A stretch of 29,094 nt of DNA from CAYNGH01 sp964396845 (lineage in GTDB: Bacteria; Vulcanimicrobiota; JAJTBE01; CAYNGH01). Shown one piece after another: positions 16,529-24,551 of this stretch. Under the pieces are notes generated by a model. The model made no database searches. It worked only from the letters and a program-made list of their open reading frames with translations, and was not told where the DNA came from. The translations under genes were made by a program, and so were the position numbers. How positions within the stretch are numbered: the first letter of the stretch is position 1; every line of letters begins with the position of its first letter. The DNA is taken from positions 1 to 29,094 of the forward strand of contig CAYNGH010000025.1 in assembly GCA_964396845.1 (NCBI GenBank), in the 5' to 3' direction.

Positions 16529-16545
16529 GATAGTCTGGAGTATAT

Positions 16546-17337
16546 ATGGGGGCCGGAATATACCTTGACAATATAAGCCTGATCCGCCGGAACAGCCGGG
16601 CAGAGGAACAACAGCAAAAGGACAGGGTTATTCTGGACTCGGTTTCCTTCCAGGTGGAACCTGAGGAAATAACTGCAATACTGGGGCCTTCGGGCTCAGG
16701 CAAATCAACCCTCTTGCGGTTGCTGAACCGGCTGGAGGACCCCTCATCGGGCAGAATTATCATAGACGGACGGGATGTCAGGGAAATCCCTGTCCTGGAG
16801 TTGCGTCGCAGGGTTGCTCTGGTGGCCCAGGTCCCTGTCACCTTCTGTGATACAGTGCTCCAGGAGCTTACCTACGGGCCTTCCATAGCGGGAATTGACC
16901 CTGATGAGTCGGCCCGATCTGCCAGGGAGCTTTTTGGCGAGTTCAACATGGATCCTGAAATTCTGGAGCGAAATCCCCGACGGCTTTCTGTGGGGGAGAA
17001 ACAGAGAATATGCGTGATGCGGGCCTTGATGAACCGGCCTGATGTTCTTCTTCTGGATGAACCCACCTCGGCCCTGGATGAGAGAAGCGTCCACCGGCTT
17101 CTGGGAATCATCGAGAATATCAATCGCCTTCATGGCACCACCGTTGTACTGGTGACCCACATCATATCCCATGGCCGGGCAGTGGCCCGCAGTGCTGTGG
17201 GGCTGGCAGAAGGAAAGGTGATCTCTGCCGGCACCATGGAAGAAGTCATCGAAGCATTGAGAATCCACGGCATTGATGATGATCCAGAGGATCCGGGAAA
17301 TCTGCGCCTGACCAGCGGTGAGATTGAGGAGGCCTGA
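16546..17337 (+). CDS. fetA: ABC exporter ATPase, FetA-like
   Basis: This is the ATP-binding subunit of the iron-efflux type ABC transporter FetAB (YbbL-YbbM). The 263-residue protein has Walker A GPSGSGKST (47-55), Gln95 in the Q-loop (VAQVPVTF), the signature LSVGEKQR (147-154), Walker B VLLLDEPTSALD and the switch His205. The family assignment rests mainly on the downstream permease. In E. coli FetAB lowers free iron and adds peroxide resistance; the ion handled here is an inference. A linker of polar residues (14-27) is inserted before the usual ILDSVSF start. CTGGAG precedes the ATG, and the stop overlaps the permease start (TGATG). Confidence 0.88.
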   Translation: MGAGIYLDNISLIRRNSRAEEQQQKDRVILDSVSFQVEPEEITAILGPSGSGKSTLLRLLNRLEDPSSGRIIIDGRDVREIPVLELRRRVALVAQVPVTFCDTVLQELTYGPSIAGIDPDESARSARELFGEFNMDPEILERNPRRLSVGEKQRICVMRALMNRPDVLLLDEPTSALDERSVHRLLGIIENINRLHGTTVVLVTHIISHGRAVARSAVGLAEGKVISAGTMEEVIEALRIHGIDDDPEDPGNLRLTSGEIEEA

Positions 17338-18125
17338 TGTCGGGGAATTATTACCAGATTGGCAACATTGAACTGGCGGTATCGGCCCTGCTGATGGTGA
17401 TTGCCCTTTTCCTCTCCCGGCTTAAGAAGGCCGGGCTGGAAAAAGATCTGCTGACGGGAACCCTTCGATGTTTTGCCCAGCTCATGGCCATCGGTTACAT
17501 ATTAAAAATAATCTTTGATGCCAACCGTTGGTATTGGGTGCTCCTGGTGCTGGCAGTGATGATCACCGTGGCGGGGTTTGAAGCAGTAAGGCGGGACAAA
17601 AAACAGACTCCCGGCTTCCAGCCCGTGGTTATCGGTGCTATCGGCGGGTCCACATTGTTTGTGATGGCTCTGTCCCTTCTATTTATTGTGCGGGTTCGTC
17701 CCTGGTATAATCCTCAGTATGTGATTCCCATGATGGGAATGCTCATCAGCAATGCCATGAACGGCGCATCCCTGCTGATGAACCGAATCCGGGGAGAATT
17801 CACCGCCAACCGGGACTTGATTGAAGCGAAGCTCTCTCTGGGGGCAACCGGGAAACAGGCGGTGGAAGGTCTGGTGGCCAGCGCCATCAGGGCTGCCATG
17901 ATCCCTGCCATCAACTACCTCATGGTTATCGGTCTGGTGGCTTTGCCGGGGATGATGACAGGACAAATCATTGCCGGAGCTTCTCCAATAGAATCCGTCC
18001 GCTACCAGATTGCCATCATGTATATGATAACCGCAGCCAATGCCATTACCATATACATCACCGCTCATTTTGCCTCCCGGGGATATTTCACCGGGGATCA
18101 CCAGCTGCGGGATGAACTGTTGTGA
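17337..18125 (+). CDS. fetB: ABC exporter permease, FetB/UPF0014 family
   Basis: The 262-residue integral membrane protein has about seven hydrophobic helices. It also has the conserved UPF0014 segments TLRCFAQLMAIGYIL, VIPMMGMLISNAMNGASL, EAKLSLGAT and AALPALN-like AAMIPAINYLMVIGLVALPGMMTG. It is the membrane partner of the ATPase encoded just upstream. The ATG shares bases with the ATPase stop, so the pair is translationally coupled. E. coli FetB exports iron; other metals are possible. A small zinc-ribbon gene follows after 80 bases on the same strand. Confidence 0.92.
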   Translation: MSGNYYQIGNIELAVSALLMVIALFLSRLKKAGLEKDLLTGTLRCFAQLMAIGYILKIIFDANRWYWVLLVLAVMITVAGFEAVRRDKKQTPGFQPVVIGAIGGSTLFVMALSLLFIVRVRPWYNPQYVIPMMGMLISNAMNGASLLMNRIRGEFTANRDLIEAKLSLGATGKQAVEGLVASAIRAAMIPAINYLMVIGLVALPGMMTGQIIAGASPIESVRYQIAIMYMITAANAITIYITAHFASRGYFTGDHQLRDELL

Positions 18126-18205
18126 CAACAGGCAGGCTGGAAATAATCCATCATATTGGACATTGGTCTATTGCAAGAAAGGGCCTGATGGAATATAATT
18201 AGATC

Positions 18206-18385
18206 ATGCACATCTCAGTTCTTGTGGACAACAACAGGATGATTTGCACAAAATGCCGGGGCAGGATGATCCGGGAGGAATGGTTTGATCTGCCCAGGGG
18301 ATATTTCGAATTTTTCTGCCTCAATTGTGGCGAGAGGATATGGATTAACCAGGACACTCTGCTCAAACCCCTTTATACCAATTGA
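18206..18385 (+). CDS. 59-residue zinc-ribbon protein
   Basis: A short frame starts at ATG 18206, directly after an in-frame TAG at 18200, and ends at TGA 18383-18385. It encodes 59 residues with two CxxC knuckles: MICTKCRGRMIREEWF and FFCLNCGERIWI, 24 residues apart. Cys14, Cys17, Cys38 and Cys41 would bind one zinc. Small one-ribbon proteins of this layout (a pair of knuckles around an acidic-aromatic middle) occur in several Gram-negative phyla, with no established function. The ribosome site is weak. The conserved motif and the terminator immediately after the stop support a real gene. Confidence 0.72.
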   Translation: MHISVLVDNNRMICTKCRGRMIREEWFDLPRGYFEFFCLNCGERIWINQDTLLKPLYTN

Positions 18386-18386
18386 C

Positions 18387-18425
18387 AAAAAGACCTACAA
18401 CAACCGGGAGTCTTTTTATTTTTCG
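18387..18425 (+). terminator. Intrinsic terminator after the zinc-ribbon gene
   Basis: AAAAAGAC (18387-18394) pairs with GTCTTTTT (18410-18417) around a 15-base loop, followed by ATTTTTC. It begins two bases after the zinc-ribbon stop and would end the fetA-fetB-zinc-ribbon transcript. Confidence 0.7.
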
Positions 18426-18464
18426 GGAGTTCTGGCAGGGGTTGCCCGGAGAATAAAGAATAAA

Positions 18465-18675
18465 AGGAGTTACTCAAAGTTGAAAATGGATTGAAGATTT
18501 TTTTCAGCAAACCCAAATATCATCAAGAAAATATCTTACCATACAAAAAAGGGAAGAAGCTGTCTTCTTTTATGAAAACTTAACAGATCACACATAAATG
18601 AAGAGTAATGACATGCATTGCAAATGCTTGTCATTACGTGAATTAAAGCTTTTTGGAGGGGGTCCGGGGGAAGCC
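18465..18675 (+). repeat. Dispersed repeat, copy A
   Basis: About 210 bases are shared, with substitutions and small indels, with 28242-28449. Conserved blocks in the same order are AGGAGTTACTCAAAGT, ATATCATC, GATCACACAT, a 33-base hairpin, and CTTTTTGGAGGGGGT followed by CGGGGGAA. The orientation is the same as copy B. There is no open frame inside and no transposase nearby, so this is a non-coding dispersed element. Confidence 0.85.
18605..18637 (+). repeat. Hairpin in repeat copy A
   Basis: GTAATGACATGCATT (18605-18619) and AATGCTTGTCATTAC (18623-18637) pair at 14 of 15 positions around a 3-base loop. The equivalent in copy B keeps the pairing with different bases. Confidence 0.85.
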
Positions 18676-18788
18676 TTTTTCTCGAAAAAGGTTCACCCGA
18701 AAACAAACAAAAAGTGCAAGTCTTGGAATAAATCGGCATCGTGAAGCAGAGGAATAATAATTTAAATATCAGCCAAGAAGGAGAAATC

Positions 18789-19682
18789 ATGTCACAGGAA
18801 AGGGAAACAGGGACTTTTGAAGTCAAATCGGGACTTGCCCGGATGCTCAAGGGCGGAGTCATAATGGATGTCACCACTCCCCAGCAGGCAATAATAGCCC
18901 AGGAGGCAGGCGCCTGCGCAGTAATGGCCCTGGAGAGGGTACCCGCAGACATCAGGGCTCAGGGAGGCGTTGCCCGGATGGCGGATCCCCTGATTGTCAG
19001 GGGTATTATGGACGCAGTAACCATCCCGGTCATGGCCAAGGCCAGGATCGGCCATTTCGTGGAGGCTCAGATATTGGAATCCATGGGGATCGATTATATT
19101 GACGAGAGTGAAGTTCTCACCCCTGCCGACGAGGAGTTTCATATTGACAAGCACCAGTTCAAGATTCCCTTTGTATGCGGGGCCAGGGACCTGGGGGAGG
19201 CTCTGCGGAGAATCGGCGAAGGAGCTGCAATGATCCGCACCAAGGGAGAGGCCGGCACCGGCAATGTGGTGGAGGCAGTCCGGCACATGCGCACCATGAT
19301 GGGACAGATTCGCAGACTTATCAACCTGCCTTCCGAGGAGCTGATGAGCTTTGCCAGGGATATTGGCGCGCCTTATGAGCTGGTATGTAAAACCAGGGAG
19401 CTGGGCCGGTTGCCGGTGGTCAACTTTGCCGCTGGTGGAATCGCCACCCCTGCGGATGCGTCATTGATGATGCAGTTAGGATGCGACGGCATATTTGTCG
19501 GCTCAGGGATATTCAAATCCGACAACCCCGCGGCCCGGGCAAAGGCCATCGTGGAGGCCACAACCCACTTTGCAGATCCCTCGGTGCTGGCCACGGTATC
19601 CGAAGGAATCGGAGAGGCCATGAAAGGGCTGGAGATTGGCACAATTCCAGAAAACCAACTGCTGTCAGTCCGTGGCTGGTGA
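18789..19682 (+). CDS. pdxS: Pyridoxal 5'-phosphate synthase, lyase subunit
   Basis: PdxS condenses ribose 5-phosphate, glyceraldehyde 3-phosphate and ammonia into pyridoxal 5'-phosphate; the ammonia comes from the glutaminase PdxT. The 297-residue protein is very conserved. It has Asp27 in GGVIMDVTTPQQA, the first imine lysine Lys84 in IPVMAKARIGHF, the second catalytic Lys152 in AAMIRTKGEAGTGN, and the phosphate loops FAAGGIATPADA and FVGSGIF. ATG 18789 follows AAGGAG at 6 bases, which is preferred to the GTG at 18741. No pdxT is next to it, so the glutaminase gene must lie elsewhere. A terminator follows. Confidence 0.97.
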   Translation: MSQERETGTFEVKSGLARMLKGGVIMDVTTPQQAIIAQEAGACAVMALERVPADIRAQGGVARMADPLIVRGIMDAVTIPVMAKARIGHFVEAQILESMGIDYIDESEVLTPADEEFHIDKHQFKIPFVCGARDLGEALRRIGEGAAMIRTKGEAGTGNVVEAVRHMRTMMGQIRRLINLPSEELMSFARDIGAPYELVCKTRELGRLPVVNFAAGGIATPADASLMMQLGCDGIFVGSGIFKSDNPAARAKAIVEATTHFADPSVLATVSEGIGEAMKGLEIGTIPENQLLSVRGW

Positions 19683-19712
19683 CAGGGATAAAAAGAAGAT
19701 TCAATAAACAGG

Positions 19713-19743
19713 AAGAACCGGGACACAGCATCCCGGTTCTTTC
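19713..19743 (+). terminator. Intrinsic terminator after pdxS
   Basis: AAGAACCGGGA (19713-19723) pairs perfectly with TCCCGGTTCTT (19731-19741) around a 7-base loop, followed by TC. It sits between pdxS and the convergent secreted-protein gene and may serve both directions. Confidence 0.82.
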
Positions 19744-19775
19744 ATACCATAGGGTTTAGCAGTCAAAGATTTGAG

Positions 19776-20417
19776 TTAAAATCGGAAAGTGGCCCCCCCG
19801 TTGATTATCCGCATATCCTTGTTGTTGGTGGAAAAACCGTAATAGATGTAACCGCAGTTTCCGAACTTAACCATAGGGCCTACCACTGATGTGGGCTGGC
19901 AGTTGTTCTGGGAGAAATTGTAATACATGACATGCACATTTTTAACAATCCGCATATCTGCAAAGGTCTGGTGAAAATCCACTTTGTTTCCCCCATAGCT
20001 GTTCTGGGCAATGGACAACCCCATTTTGGGAAAATTCACAAGGACCCTGCCCCCGTAATATGTCCTGCCTGTGTCGTCAAACATGCCTCCCGGCCTGTAT
20101 GCCAGCTGGAATTCATCGCTTTTGGCAAGAAGAACGCTTCCATAGTGGAGTCTTAGTCTGGTGATGTTCTTGTCATTGGCCTGGGGCAGATTCAGAAAGT
20201 CGATTCTGGCATCCAGTTTGCCATGATCGATGGGGATGTAATAATAGTTCAGGGTCGTGTTCTCTCCTACTTTTTCCTGCCAGTAATATGCTCCCAGTCG
20301 CCATGGAGGAGGAGTGCTGTCGGGGTTCTTATTCTGGGCTATGGTTTCACCGCAGTTGGCAAAGAACATCAGAACTGCTAAAAGTACAATCACGCAACAA
20401 TATTTACTTTTCATCAT
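19776..20417 (-). CDS. Secreted protein of unknown function, possible outer-membrane strand protein
   Basis: This is a 213-residue protein with an N-terminal signal sequence (MMKSKYCCVIVLLAVLMFFA) and probable cleavage near ETIAQ. FANC does not form a good lipobox. The mature part is rich in alternating polar and aromatic strands (RLGAYYWQ, TLNYYYIPID, YIYYGFSTN) and ends in GGATFRF. A terminal Phe is typical of outer-membrane barrel proteins, though about 185 residues would make only a small barrel. I do not recognise the family. A run of Gs sits just ahead of the double ATG on the coding strand. The gene lies 33 bases after cheW and is likely co-transcribed with it. Confidence 0.7.
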   Translation of the reverse strand: MMKSKYCCVIVLLAVLMFFANCGETIAQNKNPDSTPPPWRLGAYYWQEKVGENTTLNYYYIPIDHGKLDARIDFLNLPQANDKNITRLRLHYGSVLLAKSDEFQLAYRPGGMFDDTGRTYYGGRVLVNFPKMGLSIAQNSYGGNKVDFHQTFADMRIVKNVHVMYYNFSQNNCQPTSVVGPMVKFGNCGYIYYGFSTNNKDMRIINGGATFRF

Positions 20418-20450
20418 CAGACCCCCGTACAGATTATTGTTTGACTTGTT

Positions 20451-20936
20451 CTACTCGGTAGCTTTAACTACCTGTGTAACTTCGTCTATGGAGAATATTT
20501 TATTGATTTCCAGGATGATAACAAACTGTTCATCCCGCTTTCCCATGCCCCGGATAAAATCGGTGTTCAGACGGGTCCCCAGCTTCGGGGGCGGTTCCAC
20601 ATGATCCGAATCCAGGTCGAAAACTTCCTGGACTGAATCCACCAGGGCACCCAGCACCAGGTTTTCTCCTTCAACCTCAACTTCCACAATCACTATGCAT
20701 GTGTTGACAGTCTTATCCCCCTGGGGAAGGGCAAACTTCATCCGCATGTCAACCACCGGCACCACATTTCCCCGGAGATTTATCACTCCCAGCATGTAAT
20801 CAGGCATGCGGGGGACGCGGGTTATGGTGGTATAATCCAGCACCTCCCGAACATTGGATATGTCCAGAGCAAAAAGCTCCTCTCCCAGCTTGAAGGTGAG
20901 ATACTGGCACGATTCAGCGACCATTGACTTTGCCAT
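20451..20936 (-). CDS. cheW: Chemotaxis coupling protein CheW
   Basis: CheW links chemoreceptors to the CheA kinase in signalling arrays at the inner membrane. The 161-residue protein shows the family core: YLTFKLGEELFALDISNVREV, RMPDYMLGVINLRGNVVPVVDMR and the later ALVDSVQEVFDLD. The length is typical. I chose the ATG at 20936 over one at 20996. An AGGAGG lies 9 bases before 20936 on the coding strand (20946-20951), and homologues begin close to the first beta-strand. No cheA or receptor gene is in the window. A candidate promoter lies at 20986-21013, and the secreted-protein gene follows. Confidence 0.95.
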   Translation of the reverse strand: MAKSMVAESCQYLTFKLGEELFALDISNVREVLDYTTITRVPRMPDYMLGVINLRGNVVPVVDMRMKFALPQGDKTVNTCIVIVEVEVEGENLVLGALVDSVQEVFDLDSDHVEPPPKLGTRLNTDFIRGMGKRDEQFVIILEINKIFSIDEVTQVVKATE

Positions 20937-20985
20937 GTGATATTCCTCCTGTGTAAAAAATCTTTTTTCTTGCCTTTCTAAAAAG

Positions 20986-21013
20986 TTTATCGGCACATCA
21001 TATAAAAAATCAA
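20986..21013 (-). promoter_or_regulatory. Candidate promoter for cheW
   Basis: On the minus strand TTGATT (21013-21008) and GATAAA (20991-20986) are 16 bases apart. Transcription would start near 20980, giving a leader of roughly 45 bases. The -10 box differs from consensus at two positions, so this is a moderate candidate. Confidence 0.4.
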
Positions 21014-21115
21014 GTATATTTTGTTTGTTGATGTTAATGGTGAAAAACCCGGAATCACCAATTCAATAAGATTCACAGAACCTGATATTATAATGATGCC
21101 ACCGATTCCAGCCTA

Positions 21116-21143
21116 TTGACACTGCCTGCTCCTACAGGATAAT
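21116..21143 (+). promoter_or_regulatory. Sigma70-type promoter for the secreted protein gene
   Basis: A perfect TTGACA (21116-21121) lies 16 bases ahead of GATAAT (21138-21143). Transcription would start near 21150, leaving about 77 bases of leader before the GTG start. It is the best promoter match in the window. Confidence 0.65.
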
Positions 21144-21226
21144 CCCCGGTGCTGTCAAAACTCATATATGGAAGAAAACCAGCTATTTTACGATTATTAC
21201 ATCAGAAAATCCTCAGGGGGGATACC

Positions 21227-22348
21227 GTGAACAGAAGAATCTTACTGAGATTCCTCCTTGTATCAGTCCTCTGCCTGGTGCTGGCTGGCCCCGCTGCCAC
21301 GGCACCCTATGGACCTGATAACAAGGACACCATATTTGACCGTCTTTACGAATCGGATCTGGTTATATCCGGCAAGATTTCCTCCATGGAAAAATCCGGC
21401 GACGGCGGAGTGACGGAGTTTCAGGTATATAAGAATATCAAGGGAGGACGCTGGAAGGAAGGCGACTATTTTTATGTCAATTCCCTGCTGAAGCATCCCG
21501 AGAACCAGGAAGGGGTTCTTTATCTCTATCGTTCAATCCGTGACGGCAAGGAAGTTTACGAATTCAATGCCTTTTATCCCGACCAGAACGACGAGATTTA
21601 TGACTATACCATGAAGGTGAAGGAATTTGTTGAAAATGGCGATGACGAGGGCCGACTGAGCTGGCTCTTTTCCAATGTAAGTCACACCAACGACTTCATA
21701 GCTTGGGATTCCTTCGCCCAGCTGGGTATGGCTCCCTATGACACCCTGAAAAAAGTAGCCCCGGACATGAACCGGGAGAGCCTTCGATATTTATTAGGCC
21801 TGGGGAGTGTCCGGGACAACCGCAAGAGTTTCTATGCCTTTCTCCTGGGGCTGGCCGGGGATCCCATGGATGCGGCTCTCATCCGACGCATCATCAGCAA
21901 TCCCGCTCACAGGAAATCCCAGACTGTTTACGGGGCAATGATGGCATACGGACTTTTGCTCAATGATCATCCGACTTTTTTTTACAATAATATGCTGGAA
22001 GGCCCCGATAATGTCCGCATGGCGATATTGGAAGCCATCGAGAACCTGATAAAATATGAAAAAAATTACAATCCGGCTCCCCTGTCCAAGCCTTTTTACT
22101 GGGCAATGAAAAACGGCAGTCGCGAAGTAGTAAAAAAATCCGTGGAAGTCGCCGCGCAAACCCGGATAACTACACCGGTTAAATATATGCGAACCTTGTA
22201 TTTCAACGACTTCAAAGATTACCCCGAGGGGAAGATTGCCGTGATAAACTATCTGAAGTTTGTCAGAAAACTCTCCCCCGATGCCCCAAGGGTTCTGGAA
22301 GTAATAAAAGCAAGAGAAACAGACCCGAAAATCAAGGAAAGAATCTGA
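21227..22348 (+). CDS. Secreted protein with HEAT-like C-terminal half, function unknown
   Basis: The protein is 373 residues from GTG 21227, which has a GGGGGG ribosome site (21216-21221). A signal peptide occupies about residues 1-25 (RRILLRFLLVSVLCLVLAG, cleavage near ATAAP). There is no lipobox. Residues 30-130 look like a strand-rich domain (SDLVISGKISSMEKSGDGG, TEFQVYKNIKGGRWKEGDYF) of the sort seen in small secreted proteins that follow D-L-V-x-x-G-x-I/V patterns. Residues 150-370 are pairs of helices with spacing like HEAT repeats. I cannot assign a role. It stands alone between a promoter and a terminator, so it is probably a single-gene unit. Confidence 0.75.
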   Translation: MNRRILLRFLLVSVLCLVLAGPAATAPYGPDNKDTIFDRLYESDLVISGKISSMEKSGDGGVTEFQVYKNIKGGRWKEGDYFYVNSLLKHPENQEGVLYLYRSIRDGKEVYEFNAFYPDQNDEIYDYTMKVKEFVENGDDEGRLSWLFSNVSHTNDFIAWDSFAQLGMAPYDTLKKVAPDMNRESLRYLLGLGSVRDNRKSFYAFLLGLAGDPMDAALIRRIISNPAHRKSQTVYGAMMAYGLLLNDHPTFFYNNMLEGPDNVRMAILEAIENLIKYEKNYNPAPLSKPFYWAMKNGSREVVKKSVEVAAQTRITTPVKYMRTLYFNDFKDYPEGKIAVINYLKFVRKLSPDAPRVLEVIKARETDPKIKERI

Positions 22349-22765
22349 CGATTATCCCAGGAGGCTTGGCAAATTAACACCCTTAACCATCAGGGCCACT
22401 GACCGGCCCGGTTTTTAGTATCAATCTTGAATGTATTCATCGCAATTCAGGTTTTCTTGCTGGGTTATCAGGTTTCGCCTTGATAATTTTTTTCTCCCTG
22501 ACTTAGCATTGCAGGGACAGTTTCGAATATGATTAAATTACAAACTATTATTTCTCTTGATAAAAAATTGAGTTTCCGTTTGTGAAAATATTTACAAACA
22601 AGGGAATGGCCCGGAATAAGCCAAGTATAGAAACAGGTGGTTTTTCTGGATTTACCCGTCAGGATATCCTTCTGTTTCTTCCGCCGGAGCATTTGGAATT
22701 AACACTGCAAAACTGCCTGTAAAATGACATCGAGATTAATCAATCTTATGAAAAGAGGTGAATTA
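22349..22765. other. Gene-free gap ahead of the Rrf2 gene
   Basis: The 417 bases hold the terminator at 22393-22416 and an AT-rich stretch with an imperfect palindrome at 22578-22599 (GTTTGT and ACAAAC arms around ten bases). The Rrf2 ribosome site is at the end. A 74-codon minus-strand frame here has no recognisable features, and I do not call it. Confidence 0.5.
22393..22416 (+). terminator. Terminator after the secreted protein gene
   Basis: GGGCC (22393-22397) and GGCCC (22405-22409) form a short GC stem around 7 bases and are followed by GGTTTTTAG. The stem is short but the T-run is good. Confidence 0.55.
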
Positions 22766-23212
22766 ATGCAGTTCACTAAAGCAACCGGTTATGGAATCCT
22801 GGGCATGCTGCATCTGGCCTCCATTACCAATTCCAACGGAAAGTCCAACGAAGCCTATGTGGCAGAGATTGCCCGGGCAAGGGAAATTCCCCACAGTTTC
22901 CTTGCAAAGATATTCCAGAATCTTTCCAGGGCCGGGCTTGTGCGATCTCACCGGGGTGCCCGGGGAGGTTTTTCCCTGGCCAGACCTTCCCAGGAGATTA
23001 CTGTCAGGGAAATAATCGAAGCCATTGAGGGGCCTGTTGTAATATTCCATTGTCTGTCCAGTGAGGGGCACTGTCCAAAACAGGACAATTGCAACCTTTA
23101 CCCCATGTGGAAAGAAGCCCAGGACCAGATGTTGAAAACCCTCAGCTCTTATACCCTCAAAGACCTGGTGAAAAATGGCCATAAAGATGTCTGTTCCGGC
23201 TGTGGAAAATAA
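22766..23212 (+). CDS. Rrf2-family regulator with iron-sulfur type cysteines
   Basis: This is a 148-residue winged-helix transcription regulator of the Rrf2 family (IscR, NsrR, RsrR group). The helix-turn-helix covers about residues 25-70, with the family segment IPHSFLAKIFQNLSRAGLVRSHRGARGGFSLAR. Cys96, Cys103 and Cys109 (FHCLSSEGHCPKQDNC) are placed like the cluster ligands of IscR and NsrR, although the first gap is six residues rather than five. A second CxxC at Cys143 and Cys146 ends the protein. ATG 22766 follows AGAGGTG by 5 bases; an in-frame start at 22724 is less likely. There is no Fe-S assembly gene nearby, so the target is unknown. Confidence 0.93.
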   Translation: MQFTKATGYGILGMLHLASITNSNGKSNEAYVAEIARAREIPHSFLAKIFQNLSRAGLVRSHRGARGGFSLARPSQEITVREIIEAIEGPVVIFHCLSSEGHCPKQDNCNLYPMWKEAQDQMLKTLSSYTLKDLVKNGHKDVCSGCGK

Positions 23213-23450
23213 ATCTGGGGGCGATAAATCTCCAGATAAAGTTAGGAATATTTCATCGGGAACTATTTTCGCCAATTCCCGGTTGTAAATCAGGGAATAA
23301 ATGTTCTTTAAGCCTTAAAGACCAGAAAACACCTCCTGCTCTTTGAAACATATGTCTGCAGGACGGTTTAGGTTAATATTTTCTAAAATTTCGATGCCGT
23401 GCCGAGGTTGACATCTCCCCCGGACCGGCGGGATTGACGGAGGCCACCCG
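23213..23450. other. Gap ahead of the universal stress protein gene
   Basis: These 238 bases contain a perfect 17-base inverted repeat at 23305-23321 (TCTTTAAG, C, CTTAAAGA), which could be an operator. I see no good -35/-10 pair. GGAGG at 23440-23444 is the ribosome site of the next gene. Confidence 0.4.
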
Positions 23451-23978
23451 ATGATACCATTCAAAAAAATCCTCTGCCCTATCGACTTCAGCCAACACTC
23501 CCTCAGAGCCTTGAATGTGGCGGCAGAACTGACAGAACACTTCAAGGCAGAAATGCTGGTGATTCACGTGGTCACCCCGGTCCCCCTGCCATATATTCCC
23601 CCACCGCCCATGTCCCCGGTAGCGGCGCCGCCGACAACCCTCAATATTGACGAGTATCAGGAAGAGCTAAAATCCAATTCCATGTCAAAGCTCAAGGAAG
23701 TCATCAGGAACAGAATTCACAAAAAAATCCCCATAACCCCCAAGGTAATTCTTGGACACACCTCTTATGAAATTGTTGAAACCGCCAAAGACAGCAATGC
23801 TGACCTGATTGTCATCTCAACCCACGGTCACTCGGGGTGGAAGCGGTTTCTGTTCGGCTCGGTGGCAGAAAAAGTAGTGCGGATGTCTTCGGTTCCGGTG
23901 CTGACAATTCACCCCCCTGAAGGAGAAGGTCCAGAGTCCGAGGAAGATCACACCGGTGATCCAAGCGAAGAATCTTAA
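23451..23978 (+). CDS. Universal stress protein, UspA family
   Basis: This is a 175-residue cytoplasmic protein with one Usp domain. It shows the N-terminal strand KKILCPIDFSQHSLRAL with the nucleotide-binding Asp12. It also has the C-terminal signature STHGHSGWKRFLFGSVAEKVVRMSSVPVL, which fits the ATP-binding pattern G-x9-G-S. A proline-rich loop (43-63, PVPLPYIPPPPM onward) sits in the usual variable region. The last 20 residues are an acidic tail. Usp proteins of this type bind ATP and help survival under stress. The gene appears to be transcribed alone, with a terminator-like hairpin 8 bases after its stop. Confidence 0.93.
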   Translation: MIPFKKILCPIDFSQHSLRALNVAAELTEHFKAEMLVIHVVTPVPLPYIPPPPMSPVAAPPTTLNIDEYQEELKSNSMSKLKEVIRNRIHKKIPITPKVILGHTSYEIVETAKDSNADLIVISTHGHSGWKRFLFGSVAEKVVRMSSVPVLTIHPPEGEGPESEEDHTGDPSEES

Positions 23979-23985
23979 TCCAAAT

Positions 23986-24023
23986 AGTTTTTTGGGGAGA
24001 ACCTTTTTCTTGGAAAAAAAACT
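23986..24023 (+). repeat. Terminator-like hairpin of the GGAGAACC repeat module
   Basis: AGTTTTTT (23986-23993) can pair with AAAAAACT (24016-24023), just after the usp stop. It encloses a 17-base block, 23996-24012, that recurs exactly at 24554-24570. It may end the usp transcript, but its sequence belongs to a dispersed module rather than to the gene. Confidence 0.6.
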
Positions 24024-24211
24024 GGCCAGGCATGCCGACACATACGATGCCGATGGGCAGATATTTTTGTTCACATTCAACAACCACCCTTCCGACGACT
24101 GGTTCCAATCAACCGGAAGATGAATTGAAAGAAAACAAAACCAGACAACACCTAACAACGCTTAACAACGCCTACCGACACATTAACAACTGCCCGAGGG
24201 ATGTATCCCAA

Positions 24212-24254
24212 GGATCATGGCCATCCCGACTCATATTGGGCACTTCTAAAGTGC
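24212..24254 (+). repeat. Variable-stem repeat, copy 1
   Basis: The block GATCATGGCCATCCCGACTC then ATATT leads into the hairpin GCACTT-CTA-AAGTGC (24240-24254). Confidence 0.75.
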
Positions 24255-24277
24255 TCCACGGCCCGAGAGGTTTAACC

Positions 24278-24326
24278 CACCGATCATGACAATCACGATC
24301 CATATTCCCCGGTTTAAAACCGGGGG
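24278..24326 (+). repeat. Variable-stem repeat, copy 2
   Basis: CACCGATCATGACAATCACG then CATATT leads into the hairpin CCCCGGTTT-A-AAACCGGGG (24307-24325). Confidence 0.75.
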
Positions 24327-24492
24327 CCTTGCAAGGCTGATCAGAACCAGCCCGGCGGGGAGGATCCTTCTACCGGCTTTTTGAGAAAATTGAAAACACT
24401 GGCTGTCAAAAAGATTTAATCTTGAGCCAGGTAAAACAAAACAAAACCAGACAACGCCTACCGAATCATAACCAACGGCCCGAGAAGGTTGG

Positions 24493-24542
24493 CCCACCGA
24501 TCATGACAATCCCGTGTCATATTCCCCCATTCCAAATGGGGG
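24493..24542 (+). repeat. Variable-stem repeat, copy 3
   Basis: CCACCGATCATGACAATCCC then CATATT leads into the hairpin CCCCCATT-CCA-AATGGGGG (24524-24542). Confidence 0.75.
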
Positions 24543-24551
24543 TTTCGATTC

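Larger units (their letters stand above)
18386..18788. other. Gene-free gap holding repeat copy A
   Basis: The 403 bases before pdxS hold the terminator, dispersed repeat copy A (18465-18675) with its hairpin, and a hairpin tail (GCCTTTTTC/GAAAAAGG, 18673-18694). The last 20 bases carry the pdxS ribosome site. I see no coding frame that I would defend. Confidence 0.7.

Noticed and set aside
18382..18387. TTGACA promoter box
   Set aside because: It overlaps the zinc-ribbon stop and the terminator. No -10 box lies at the right distance.
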